Assembly: GCF_000411975.1 (NCBI RefSeq)
Contig: NZ_ASXG01000058.1
Span: 45,851 to 109,850 of the forward strand
Direction: 5' to 3'
DNA length: 64,000 nt
Origin: Amycolatopsis orientalis DSM 43388
GTDB lineage: Bacteria; Actinomycetota; Actinomycetes; Mycobacteriales; Pseudonocardiaceae
This document shows positions 38,801 through 52,454 of this stretch, one piece after another (position 1 is the first letter of the stretch; each line of letters begins with the position of its first letter). The notes under the pieces were generated by a model, which worked only from the letters and a program-made list of their open reading frames with translations, did not search any database and had not been told where the DNA came from. The translations under genes and the position numbers were made by a program.

Positions 38801-39640
38801 TCAGCCTTCGAAGGTGTCCGGGTCGAAGCCGGTGCGACGGCCCTCGTCGAGCCCGCTGAGCACGTCCAGGTCGCCGTCGCTGAGCGAGAAGTCGAAGATG
38901 TCGATGTTCTCCCGCATCCGCTTCGGCGACGACGACTTCGGGAACACGACATTGCCGATCTGCACGTGCCAGCGCAGCACGATCTGCGCGGGCGTCTTGC
39001 CGTGCTTCTCGGCCAGTTCGGCCAGCAGCGGGTCTTGCAGGACCTCGCCCTGGGCCAGCGGGCTCCACGCCTCGGTCACGATCCCGTGCGCCTCGTGGTA
39101 AGAGCGCAGTTCCGGTTGCTGCAGCGCGGGATGCAGCTCGATCTGGTTGACCGCGGGCACCGTCGCCGACTCCGCGGCCAGCCGTTCCAGGTGCGGGATC
39201 TGGAAGTTGGACACCCCGATCGCGCGGGCCTTGCCGGCGCGCTGCAGTTCCTCGAAACCGTGCCAGGTGCCGACGTACTTGTCCTGTTTCGGCAGCGGCC
39301 AGTGGATCAGGTACAGATCGACGTAGTCCAGGCCGAGCCGCTGCAGGCTGCCTTCCAGCGCGTTGATCGCGTTGTCGTGGCCCTGCGCGTCGTTCGCCAG
39401 CTTTGTGGTGACGAAGATTTCTTCGCGAGGTACGCCGGAATCGCGGATGCCCGCTCCGACGCCCTCCTCGTTGCGGTACATCTGCGCGGTGTCGAGATGC
39501 CGGTACCCGGCTTCCAGCGCTTCCCGCACTGCGGCGGCCGTTTCCTCCGGCGGAATCTGGAAGACGCCCAAGCCGAACTGCGGAATCCGGACGCCGTTGT
39601 TGAGTTCGAGCTGCGGAACGCGGTTGGTCTCGATCGTCAT
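38801..39640 (-). CDS. Aldo/keto reductase (2,5-diketogluconate reductase type)
   Basis: A 279-residue NADPH-dependent reductase, (beta/alpha)8 barrel. The catalytic tetrad is visible: Asp and Tyr in 'HLDTAQMYRNEEGVG', Lys in 'TTKLAND', His in 'LYLIHWPLP'. The coenzyme site is 'FPKSSSPKRMRENI'. AKR5-type, reducing carbonyls of sugars, diketogluconate or methylglyoxal; the substrate is not predictable. ATG 39640 is the start. It is separated from the GT4 gene by 47 bp and transcribed in the same direction. Confidence 0.93.
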   Translation of the reverse strand: MTIETNRVPQLELNNGVRIPQFGLGVFQIPPEETAAAVREALEAGYRHLDTAQMYRNEEGVGAGIRDSGVPREEIFVTTKLANDAQGHDNAINALEGSLQRLGLDYVDLYLIHWPLPKQDKYVGTWHGFEELQRAGKARAIGVSNFQIPHLERLAAESATVPAVNQIELHPALQQPELRSYHEAHGIVTEAWSPLAQGEVLQDPLLAELAEKHGKTPAQIVLRWHVQIGNVVFPKSSSPKRMRENIDIFDFSLSDGDLDVLSGLDEGRRTGFDPDTFEG

Positions 39641-39683
39641 GTCGGCGGCCTACCCGTGCGCGGCGGCGGCGAAACTCGCTCGA

Positions 39684-40019
39684 TCAGGCAGCGACCGCCT
39701 CGCGGACCCGCAGGATTTCGTCCGCACGGGTCACCGAGAGGCACCGCCGGACCGCGTGCGCCGCTCCGGGCACGACGGTGAACTCCGGAATCCGCTCGTG
39801 CGCTTCGAGCAGAGCGCGAACGCCCGCGCAGCTCAGGAACGCGACACCGGAGAGGTCGACGACCACCGGCCCGGTCAGCGGAGCGACGGACGCCGCGAAA
39901 ACGGGCGCCGTCGCCGCGTCGAGATCCCCGGCCAGGGCAACGTGGATCGTGTCCGCCTGCCTCGTCGCGCGGACGGTCAATTCCACCGGCGCGGTGACGC
40001 CGGGAAGATGAAGAGTCAT
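39684..40019 (-). CDS. STAS-domain protein, anti-sigma factor antagonist-like
   Basis: A 111-residue single STAS domain: 'IHVALAGDLDAATAPVF' and 'VVVDLSGVAFLSCAGVRALLEAHER'. The Ser at the expected phosphorylation loop is present ('LSCAG', replacing the common DSSG). ATG 40019 has AAGGAG 9 nt upstream; the open frame extends to 40124 but lacks a better start. There is no kinase neighbour. It is the second STAS gene in the window, probably part of a dispersed sigma-factor partner-switching network. Confidence 0.85.
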   Translation of the reverse strand: MTLHLPGVTAPVELTVRATRQADTIHVALAGDLDAATAPVFAASVAPLTGPVVVDLSGVAFLSCAGVRALLEAHERIPEFTVVPGAAHAVRRCLSVTRADEILRVREAVAA

Positions 40020-40427
40020 GGGTTTGCGCTCCTTTCGCAGAGACCTGCTTGGGGCGCTGACCGCAGTATGGTTCTGGACAACAGCCAACACTGGAAACCG
40101 TACGCGTTCTGCCAGTGCGGTCAACCCGGGTGACCACGAGGTTCACTCGCGCGGCAGCGAGATCCGCCGGTTCGGGGGGCTTGCCGCGGCGGTGCGGTTG
40201 CCGCCCAGCGCTGCTTCCGAGTCTTGTTGGCGGGCTGCCGGTTTACGCGGCGCGGGCGGCGGCTCGTTCATCGGCCGTTCATGCGCGGTCACCTGGAAGG
40301 GGGACTCGCGCTACGGCTGTCTCCGCTGGCGCGGAAAGGGAACTCTTCCACGGCCTGGGGTCCGAGCTTCCGGTCAGGTCAGTCCGCCCGCCGGGGAGCC
40401 GCCGCGCGGAGAGTCCACTGTGGACTC
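40020..40427. other. Intergenic region with hairpin, no supported gene
   Basis: 408 bp between the STAS gene and the 3' end of the SsgA-like gene. Candidate frames on both strands lack coding bias. The only clear structure is the palindrome at 40409-40429. Confidence 0.4.
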
Positions 40428-40429
40428 TC
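40409..40429. terminator. Palindrome/hairpin at the end of the SsgA-like gene
   Basis: GAGAGTCCAC-T-GTGGACTCTC is perfectly symmetrical and overlaps the SsgA-like stop codon. It is a probable terminator. The core GAGTCCAC/GTGGACTC recurs in the 56060-56094 hairpin. Confidence 0.5.
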
Positions 40430-40841
40430 AGTCGCGCAGCGCGAGCTTCGCGAGCTCCTCGTCGAAGTCGAAGCAACGGTCCTCGGAGCCGACCGGGACC
40501 TCGTCGTAGGTGCGGTCGAGGAAGTCGGCGATTTCGTTCGCCGCCGCCTCCAGCACCGCGGACCCGTCCGGCGCGTTCAGCTCCACGAGCACGCGGCTGT
40601 CGTCGGCCGCGGGACGCACCTGGACGTCGCCGTCGCCCGCGGGGGCGAGCAGGCCGTCGGCCAGGAGGTCGCGTCCGAACAGCCAGCGCACGACGCCGCC
40701 GCCGGCGTGGTAGCCGACCGACACCGCGAACGGATCCGCCGGGTCGTATTCCAGATCGGCGCGCACCGGCAGCGGGACGGACCCGAACGTGCGCAGCCCG
40801 AAGATGATCGTCGCGCGGACGACCTGCGGTTCGGTTTCCAC
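40428..40841 (-). CDS. SsgA-family sporulation/cell division regulator
   Basis: A 137-residue SsgA-like protein (SALP): 'VPLPVRADLEYDPADPFAVSV' and 'VVRWLFGRDLLADGLLAPAGDGDVQVRP', then the acidic C-terminus 'FDFDEELAKLALRD'. The family is confined to morphologically complex actinobacteria, where SsgA/B recruit FtsZ for septation and peptidoglycan control. Which SALP this is cannot be decided without alignment. GTG 40841 has GAAGGAGG 8 nt upstream. Confidence 0.85.
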   Translation of the reverse strand: METEPQVVRATIIFGLRTFGSVPLPVRADLEYDPADPFAVSVGYHAGGGVVRWLFGRDLLADGLLAPAGDGDVQVRPAADDSRVLVELNAPDGSAVLEAAANEIADFLDRTYDEVPVGSEDRCFDFDEELAKLALRD

Positions 40842-41217
40842 GACGGCGCCTCCTTCGTTACCCGGTCGCGAACCTGTCCGGACCGAAGTGAATGTTTCTC
40901 CATAAGTAACGCGCCGTAAGAGCGTAAGCTGCCCGACTGAGCGTATTTCACTCCAACGGTGGAGATCTACGTCTCAGTTGGCTACGGAAGGGCAACATCG
41001 ACCGCGGGAACGGGCAGCGCACGTGCCTCCGTCGTGGCCGACCGGAGCGACCTCGACCTGCGGAAACGGACTGCCCCGAGGGTGACCGCGGACGGGCTCG
41101 GAACCGGCGGAAGAAGCCGTTCTCGCGTCGGTAACGATGAAGAAACTCCGCCCGGCCGAATCGGTTCAACGCACTGCGACGACTCGATTGGCGACAACCG
41201 GCTTTTTCCACGCGGGT
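40842..41217. other. Intergenic region, promoter side of the SsgA-like gene
   Basis: 376 bp. The part next to the SsgA-like start (40875-40960) is unusually AT-rich for this window ('TTTCTCCATAAGTAA', 'GAGCGTATTTCACTCC'), as expected of a regulated promoter. No coding frame with convincing bias is present. Confidence 0.4.
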
Positions 41218-41520
41218 TCAGCCGGCAGCCGCCAGGGCGACGATCCGGGCGGCCTCGAGAGCGAGCGCCAGGTACCCGAGCACCAAGGCCGTGGCCGCCC
41301 GGCCGCGGCCCCCGATGCCGGTCCGGCGCAGTCCGAGGTGGCCGAAAACGATCGCGAGCAGCGACAGAACCGGCGGCCCCAGAACCGTGAACGGCTCGTA
41401 GTAGACGGCGTCGCCGAGGGTGCGGCTGCGCGCGGAGTAGGACCCGAGGAACGCGAGCCAGCTGAGGACGCTGAGCACCAGCGCGGCAGTGGCGGTTTTG
41501 GTCGACGACGGTTCACCCAT
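41218..41520 (-). CDS. Small membrane protein, DUF4190-like
   Basis: A 100-residue protein with three hydrophobic segments: 'ALVLSVLSWLAFLG', 'VLGPPVLSLLAIVFGHLGL' and 'TALVLGYLALALEAARIVALA'. The pattern helix, 'IAxxFGHxGL' turn, 'A..LGY..L' is that of DUF4190-type membrane proteins of actinobacteria. The function is unknown. ATG 41520 is the only in-frame start; no strong ribosome binding site is seen. It is 39 bp downstream of the isomerase gene and could be the last gene of the sugar operon by chance. Confidence 0.65.
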   Translation of the reverse strand: MGEPSSTKTATAALVLSVLSWLAFLGSYSARSRTLGDAVYYEPFTVLGPPVLSLLAIVFGHLGLRRTGIGGRGRAATALVLGYLALALEAARIVALAAAG

Positions 41521-41559
41521 GCGGCGAAGCTAGCCAGCCGCGGCGGGACCGGTCCCCGG

Positions 41560-42966
41560 TCAGCGGCTCCACTCCTCCACCCGCACGCCCAGCAGCCCGG
41601 CCGCCGCCCGCAGTTCCCTCCGGCGGTCCCCCGGCACCGCGTGCACGTGGTTCGCCCCGAAACGGGAGAGGAACGTCTCCGCCGCCACGTCCAGGCGCGC
41701 GAACGCGTGCGGCCACTCCGGCGTCGACCGCGACACCAGTTCCTCGGTCGTCCGCTCGTCGTAGTTCGCGAACTCGCCCAGCACCAGCTGCATCCGATAC
41801 TCGCCGTTCAACCGGCTCAGCCGCGCCAGCGTCATCCGGCCGGGGGCGGCGATGTGCTGCACCGAAGCCCCGCCCGCGGGGAAGAAGAACACCTCCGGGT
41901 ACAGGTGCACCCGGGCCAGGTTCTCCGCCGGGTCCTCGCTCCGCGCGGCGAACCAGGTCGCGTGCTGGCCGGAATTGCACAGGTCCCAGACGTCCCGGTC
42001 CGGGTGGTAGTGCCGGACGTCGGCGAACAGCACCGGCGTCCCGGTGATCCGGTGCATCAGCTGCATGGTCAGCGCGCCGTCCATGTCCGCCTCGGTCGCG
42101 GTGACGTGCACCGCCTTCGGGCCGTTCCAGTCGTACGGATCGTTGAGCAGCGCCTCGGCGACATCGGCGGTCGCGAAGTGTTCGGTCAGTTCCGGCTGTG
42201 CCTTGATGCCGGAGAAATCCAGGTGCCGTTCGGCCGCGACGTCGCGCACCGCGAGATAAAGGCGCAGCTGGCGTTCCAGCAGTTCCGGCGTGAGCCGGTC
42301 TCCGTCGTAGTGCACGGTGGCGTGCTGTTCCAGCCATTCGCGGCCCCGCACGGCTTCGGCCGACGGACCCGACTCCGCGCGGCGGACCAGTTCGTACTGG
42401 TCGATTTCCTCGACGTCCACGCCGAACTGCCGCATCCACTGGTCAGTATTGGCGACCGCGGTGTTCATCCCCATCGGCCGCCCGCCGAAGCGGCCGAACG
42501 TCGAACCGCGCAGCGAACCGACGGCAGCGGCGGCGCTCGCGTGCGCCCCGACTTCGGCGATCAGCTGCGGGTCGGAAGGCGCGCCCCACAGGCGGGTGTG
42601 CGCACGGCCGATCTGGTCGAGCGCGCCCCCGGCAGCGAGCATGCCGACCAAGCCGGGTTCGGTCGGGTCGGTGCTCGCGACGAGCAGCAGCGGACCCGGG
42701 GTCGCGTCCGCGGCCAGCATGGTGAAGTGCGGAAACGCCCACACCGCGTAATACAGCACCGTCACGTCCACGGAACTCGCCGCGACCGAACGCGCGGCGG
42801 CGCTCGCCGTGGTGTTCGTGGCGACCAGTCCTCCGGTGACGACGTCGTGGCCCGCCGCGGTCAGCGCGGCGGTGAACTCGTCCGCTTTCGACCGGATGAA
42901 GCCGGTGTTCCGCCGGTGCACGTGGTCGCGCCCGTCGGAGACGGCGAGGACACCGATTCGCGCCAT
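41560..42966 (-). CDS. L-fucose/L-arabinose isomerase-fold sugar isomerase
   Basis: A 468-residue protein of the FucI/AraA superfamily. It has the Rossmann-like N-terminal part ('RIGVLAVSDGRDHVHRRNTGF'), a central 'GSTFGRFGGRPMGMNTAVA' glycine-rich block, and C-terminal metal/substrate region residues 'TATEADMDGALTMQLMHRITG' and 'FADVRHYHPDRDVWDLCNSG'. It isomerises an aldose to a ketose; fucose, arabinose or a related sugar is possible. It lies 3 nt after the sugar-binding protein gene, so the operon imports a sugar and isomerises it. The ribosome binding site GGAG is 7 nt upstream of ATG 42966. No kinase or aldolase accompanies it. Confidence 0.85.
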   Translation of the reverse strand: MARIGVLAVSDGRDHVHRRNTGFIRSKADEFTAALTAAGHDVVTGGLVATNTTASAAARSVAASSVDVTVLYYAVWAFPHFTMLAADATPGPLLLVASTDPTEPGLVGMLAAGGALDQIGRAHTRLWGAPSDPQLIAEVGAHASAAAAVGSLRGSTFGRFGGRPMGMNTAVANTDQWMRQFGVDVEEIDQYELVRRAESGPSAEAVRGREWLEQHATVHYDGDRLTPELLERQLRLYLAVRDVAAERHLDFSGIKAQPELTEHFATADVAEALLNDPYDWNGPKAVHVTATEADMDGALTMQLMHRITGTPVLFADVRHYHPDRDVWDLCNSGQHATWFAARSEDPAENLARVHLYPEVFFFPAGGASVQHIAAPGRMTLARLSRLNGEYRMQLVLGEFANYDERTTEELVSRSTPEWPHAFARLDVAAETFLSRFGANHVHAVPGDRRRELRAAAGLLGVRVEEWSR

Positions 42967-42969
42967 AGG

Positions 42970-43980
42970 TCAGCTCCGGTTCAGTTCGGCGTAGACCTGG
43001 GCCGCGTTCTCGCGGGTCACCAGGCGGGTGGGCAGCGTCTGCGTCTTGGGCACGGTCTGGCAGTCGACGAGCAGTTTCTTCGCCGCGGCAACGGCTTCCT
43101 TGCCGCCGGTGGGATAGATGAACGTCGCGGACAGCCGGCCGGCCTCCACCGCCTTGATGCCGCCTTCGGGCACCGGCAGGCCGTCGATGCCGACGATCGG
43201 CAGGTCCGCGCGGCCGGCGTTCTGCGCGGCGATGCGCGCGCCCTCGGCCATCGGGTCGTTTTCGGAGAACATCGCCTGCGCGTCCGGATGCGCCTTCAGC
43301 AACGCGTCTGCTTGCTGTTGTCCCTTGTCCCGCAGCCAATCCGCGTCCGCGCTGCCCACCACGGTGATATTGCGGTCCGTGATTCCCTGGTTGAATCCGT
43401 CGCTGCGTTCCTTCGCGGGCGTCGACCCGGCGAGGCCTTTCAGCTCGACGACTTTCCCGCCGTGCGGCAGCAGTTTCTCGGCGAAGAACTTGCCCGCCTG
43501 CCGTCCGATGTCCACGTTGTCCGCGCCGATGAACGACGTGTACGCGTCGCCGTCGACCTTCCGGTCCAGCACGAGCACCGGAATCCCCTGGTCGTAGGCC
43601 TTCTTCACGACACCGGTCAGCGGGGTCGCCTCGTTCGGGCTGATGATCAGCAGGTCGATGCCCTGGGTGAGGAAGGTGTTGACCTGCTCGACCTGTTTCG
43701 CGTTGTCCTGCGCGGCATCCGCGTAGCTGACGCTGAATTGCGGCACGCCGGCCGCGGCCTTGCGGATGTCGTCGTCCATCCGGACGCGATACGGTTCGGC
43801 GAGATTCGCCTGGCTCATCCCGATTTTGTATTTCCCGCTCGGGCCGTGGCATTGTTTCGCGGCCGGGGCGGCGCCGGACGACGCGCCCGGCGCGTTCTCG
43901 TGCGTGGTGCCGCAGGCGGTGACGGCCGAGACGAGGGCCAGCCCCGCCAGGACCGCTCCGCCGCGGAGGATGCCGGACAT
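42970..43980 (-). CDS. Sugar ABC transporter substrate-binding lipoprotein (RbsB type)
   Basis: A 336-residue lipoprotein. The signal peptide ends in the lipobox 'AVTAC' (Cys23), followed by a flexible Ser/Ala/Pro linker and a type I periplasmic-binding fold: 'YKIGMSQANLAEPYRVRMDDDI', 'GIDLLIISPNEATPL', 'IPVLVLDRKVDGDAYTSFIGADN' and 'FSENDPMAEGARIAA'. It captures a monosaccharide (ribose/galactose class) outside the membrane for the permease and ATPase encoded upstream in the operon. The isomerase gene that follows hints at an aldose ligand. Confidence 0.93.
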   Translation of the reverse strand: MSGILRGGAVLAGLALVSAVTACGTTHENAPGASSGAAPAAKQCHGPSGKYKIGMSQANLAEPYRVRMDDDIRKAAAGVPQFSVSYADAAQDNAKQVEQVNTFLTQGIDLLIISPNEATPLTGVVKKAYDQGIPVLVLDRKVDGDAYTSFIGADNVDIGRQAGKFFAEKLLPHGGKVVELKGLAGSTPAKERSDGFNQGITDRNITVVGSADADWLRDKGQQQADALLKAHPDAQAMFSENDPMAEGARIAAQNAGRADLPIVGIDGLPVPEGGIKAVEAGRLSATFIYPTGGKEAVAAAKKLLVDCQTVPKTQTLPTRLVTRENAAQVYAELNRS

Positions 43981-44002
43981 CTGCTCCCCTTTTCCCGAAC
44001 GC

Positions 44003-44992
44003 CTAGACCGTGGCCGGGCGCAGCCGCTGCAGGCCCGCGGCCAGCACGATCACCACGCCGACCACGATCAGCTGGACGTTCGCATCGATGTCGTTGAGCT
44101 GGAGGATGTTGTCGAGCACGCCGACCAGCAATGCGCCCGCGACGGTGCCGGACACCGACCCGCGCCCGCCGGACAGGCTGGTCCCGCCGATCACGACGGC
44201 CGCGATGGCGTTCAGCTCGTAGCCGGTGCCGTCGTTGGGGCCGCCGAAGTTGTACTGTCCCGCGTGGACGATCCCGGCCAGCGCGGCCAGCAGCCCGCAC
44301 AGGCCGAAGACCAGGATTTTCACCCGGGTCACCGGGACCCCGGACAGCACCGCGGCCTTCTCGTTGCCGCCGATCGCGTACACGTGCCGCGAGAACGCGC
44401 TCGCCCGCAGCACGAGCACCGCCAGTGCCGCGACGACCACGAAGAACAGCGCCGGGATCGGCACCACGCCGCCGAACGTCCGCTCGCCCAGCAGCGAGAA
44501 CGGCACCGGAGCCTGGCCCGGCCCGTCGCCGTAGGCGATCGAAACGCCCTCGCCGCCGGACCACATCCGCGCGATCCCGCGGGCGATCTGCATCCCGGCG
44601 AGCGTCACGATGAACGACTGGATCCGGAACCGCGCGCTGGCGATCCCTTGCAGCAGGCCGAAACCGAACCCGAGCGCGAGGATCAGCAGCACGCCCGGCA
44701 CGAGGCCCCAGCCGCCGCTGGTGAGCAGCAGCGCGACGCCGACGCTGGCCAGCCCCATCACCGAGCCCACCGACAAGTCGATGCCGCCGACCAGGATCAC
44801 CAGCGTCATGCCGACCGCGATGATGCCGATCTCGGAAATCGCGCGGACGACGTTGAACAGGTTGCCGCTGCCGAGAAACACCAGCTCCCCGTCGCGGTGC
44901 GGGGAAAACACGATCGCGGCGGCGAAGACCAGCACCAGCCCGAACACGCTCTGGAACCGGAACACCGCGGCCAGCACGGCGCGCCCGTTCAT
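44003..44992 (-). CDS. Sugar ABC transporter permease (RbsC/XylH type)
   Basis: A 329-residue inner-membrane permease of the ribose/xylose/galactose class. Hallmarks are 'IIAVGMTLVILVGGIDLSVGSVMGLASV', 'FIVTLAGMQIARGIARMWSGG', 'YAIGGNEKAAVLSGVPV' and 'NAIAAVVIGGTSLSGGRGSVSGT'. ATG 44992 overlaps the ATPase stop by ATGA. It is predicted to form a homodimer with the double-domain ATPase. Confidence 0.94.
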   Translation of the reverse strand: MNGRAVLAAVFRFQSVFGLVLVFAAAIVFSPHRDGELVFLGSGNLFNVVRAISEIGIIAVGMTLVILVGGIDLSVGSVMGLASVGVALLLTSGGWGLVPGVLLILALGFGFGLLQGIASARFRIQSFIVTLAGMQIARGIARMWSGGEGVSIAYGDGPGQAPVPFSLLGERTFGGVVPIPALFFVVVAALAVLVLRASAFSRHVYAIGGNEKAAVLSGVPVTRVKILVFGLCGLLAALAGIVHAGQYNFGGPNDGTGYELNAIAAVVIGGTSLSGGRGSVSGTVAGALLVGVLDNILQLNDIDANVQLIVVGVVIVLAAGLQRLRPATV

Positions 44993-46527
44993 CGGACGTC
45001 TCCCATCGACGCGGCGAGCAGTTCCGCCTCGCCGGCCTGAGCGGTGTCCAGTTCGTGCACGCTGCGCCCGCCGCGCAGCACCACCACGCGGTCGCAGACG
45101 CCGACCAGCTCCGCCGGTTCGGACGACGCCAGCAGCACCCCGACGCCGCTGCGCGCGGCCTCGCCGAGCAGCCGGTAGATCTCCGCCTTCGCCCCGACGT
45201 CCACACCGCGCGTCGGCTCGTCGAGCAGCAGCAGCGCCGGTTCGGTCAGCAACGCCCGGCCCAGCACCACTTTCTGCTGATTCCCGCCGGACAGCGACCC
45301 CACCGGATCGGCGAGCGAGCCGAGTTTCACCCCGAGCCGGGCCGCTTCCTCCCCGGCGGCCGCCCGCTCGCGCCTGCCGGGCACGATCCCGAACCGGGCC
45401 AGCCGCTCCACAATGGACAAGACGGTGTTCGCCACGACCGAATGCTCCAGCGCCAGTCCCGCGATCCGCCGGTCCTCCGGCACGAAGGCGATCCCCGCCC
45501 GCAACGACCGGCGCGGCGACCGCGGGCGGAAATCCTTGCCCTGCAGGGAAATCCGCCCGCGGACAAGCTTGCTCCCGGACGCGCCGTACAGCGTCTCCAG
45601 CAGTTCGGTCCGGCCCGCGCCGAGCAATCCGGCGACCCCGACGATCTCGCCCGCCCGCACCGTGAGGCTGATCCCGTCCGGTTCCCGCCGCCCGGCGCGC
45701 GGCCGGACCACGAGATCCTCGACGCGGAGCACTTCCTTCCGCTCCTGCTTCGGCTTCGGCGAAGACACCGTGTCCGCGCGGAACATCAGGTGCACCGGCC
45801 GGCCGACCATCGCCTCGGCGGCCCGTTCCGCGGTCAGCTCCGCCGCGCTGAACTCCGCGACGACCTCGCCGTTGCGCAGCACCGTCGCGCGATCCGCGAC
45901 CCGGCCGATCTCGTCCATCCGGTGCGACACGTAGACGATCGCGGCCCCGTCGGCGCGCAGCTGGTCGATGACGGTGAACAGCCGCTCCACCTCGCGCGGC
46001 GACAACGCCGACGTCGGTTCGTCCATCAGCAGGATCCGCGCGTCGAGCGACAAGGCTTTCGCGATGGTGACGAGCTGCTGCTCGCCGGTGCGCAGCCGCT
46101 CGACCGGCGTGCGCGGGTCGAGGTCGACGCCGGAGCGCCGCAGCACCTCGCGGGTGGCCGCGACCATCCGCCGCCGGTCGACCGTGCCCGCGCGGGTGTG
46201 CGGTTCGCGGCCGAGAAAGACGTTCTCCGCCACCGAAAGCGCGGGCACGAGGTCCAGTTCCTGGTGGATCATCGCGACCCCGGCGCGGCGCGCGTCGGCC
46301 GGGCGGGCGAACCGGACCGCCTCCCCCGCGATCCGGATCGCCCCCTCCCCGGCGGCGATCTGTCCGGACAAGATCTTCAGCAGCGTAGACTTGCCTGCCC
46401 CGTTCTCGCCGAGCAGCGCGTGCACCTCCCCCTTCGCCGCGGTGAAGTCCACCGCGCCCAGGGCACGCACCCCGCCGTAGGCCTTGCTGACGCCGGCCAG
46501 CTCGACCAGCGCGACGCCGTCGCCCAT
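44989..46527 (-). CDS. Sugar ABC transporter double ATPase (RbsA/XylG type)
   Basis: 512 residues with two ABC domains. The first has Walker A 'GENGAGKST', a weak signature 'LRTGEQQLV' and Walker B 'ILLMDEPT'. The second has a degenerate Walker A 'GLLGAGRTE', an intact signature 'LSGGNQQKV' and Walker B 'LLLLDEPTRGVD'. This asymmetry is normal in RbsA/AraG proteins. The start taken is ATG 46527, where the conserved domain begins after six residues; the upstream ATG (46587) would lie inside the promoter/operator region. First gene of the operon. Confidence 0.94.
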   Translation of the reverse strand: MGDGVALVELAGVSKAYGGVRALGAVDFTAAKGEVHALLGENGAGKSTLLKILSGQIAAGEGAIRIAGEAVRFARPADARRAGVAMIHQELDLVPALSVAENVFLGREPHTRAGTVDRRRMVAATREVLRRSGVDLDPRTPVERLRTGEQQLVTIAKALSLDARILLMDEPTSALSPREVERLFTVIDQLRADGAAIVYVSHRMDEIGRVADRATVLRNGEVVAEFSAAELTAERAAEAMVGRPVHLMFRADTVSSPKPKQERKEVLRVEDLVVRPRAGRREPDGISLTVRAGEIVGVAGLLGAGRTELLETLYGASGSKLVRGRISLQGKDFRPRSPRRSLRAGIAFVPEDRRIAGLALEHSVVANTVLSIVERLARFGIVPGRRERAAAGEEAARLGVKLGSLADPVGSLSGGNQQKVVLGRALLTEPALLLLDEPTRGVDVGAKAEIYRLLGEAARSGVGVLLASSEPAELVGVCDRVVVLRGGRSVHELDTAQAGEAELLAASMGDVR

Positions 46528-46559
46528 GCCCCGCCCTCTCGGCCCGCCCCACGTCGAGA

Positions 46560-46603
46560 AATCGATTACCCGCGACGGTAGGGGCACCCCGCCGGAGTGT
46601 CAA
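46560..46603 (-). promoter_or_regulatory. Sigma-70-type promoter with LacI-type operator for the sugar operon
   Basis: On the minus strand TTGACA (46598-46603) and TACCGT (46575-46580) are separated by exactly 17 bp. Just downstream, where transcription should begin, is the perfect 8-bp palindrome AATCGATT (46560-46567), the core of many LacI/GalR operators (AAnCGnTT). This predicts repression by a LacI-family regulator, whose gene is not in the window. Confidence 0.6.
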
Positions 46604-46950
46604 GGGTCACACTTGGGGTCTCGGCGGAGCCTCGGGCCCGGCGCCGTCCGCGCCGCCGGCTGAACGGCGGGTGACCCCTGTCCGACCCCCTGGGAACGGC
46701 GGGCCGTCCAGTTCCCGTCCGCCGGGCGTGATTTGTGGCATACCTCGCGTTAATCGAGGCCCGGACGACGTGGCACGAGCCGTTTTTGGCGGGTTCCTAC
46801 AAACCGGCAGGCGCGGCATGCGTCATCCGCGACATTGGTGTACCCGACGGTAAGGGAGCAATGTGTACGACGAAGACAGGCGACGCTCCGGCACGTCCGG
46901 CGTCGCCTGCTGTGCGTGGGTGCTGTCCGGTTCACTGGGAGGCTTTGTCC
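46604..46950. other. Promoter/leader region of the giant carboxylase gene
   Basis: 347 bp between divergent genes. It contains a stem-loop (46877-46909, arms CAGGCGACGC/GCGTCGCCTG, 13-nt loop) 40 nt before the carboxylase start. A short in-frame ORF from ATG 46861, 'MCTTKTGDAPARP', runs into the carboxylase and could be an alternative N-terminus. No separate gene is supported. Confidence 0.4.
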
Positions 46951-52413
<5,463 letters not shown>

Positions 52414-52419
52414 GCGGTT

Positions 52420-52454
52420 CTCGTGAGTGCCGGTCCTCCGCCGGCACTCACGAG
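52420..52454. terminator. Hairpin terminator between convergent carboxylase and dnaE genes
   Basis: 14-bp perfect arms (52420-52433, 52441-52454) with a 7-nt loop, starting 7 nt after the carboxylase stop and covering the dnaE stop codon. The outer sequence CTCGTGAGTGC is shared with the 9406-9453 hairpin. Confidence 0.7.

Noticed and set aside
46861..46950. ATG 46861 as the start of the fused carboxylase
   Set aside because: GTG 46951 has a well-spaced GGGAGG and begins exactly at the conserved biotin carboxylase N-terminus; the ATG has a ribosome binding site only 2 nt away and adds an unrelated Cys-rich leader.
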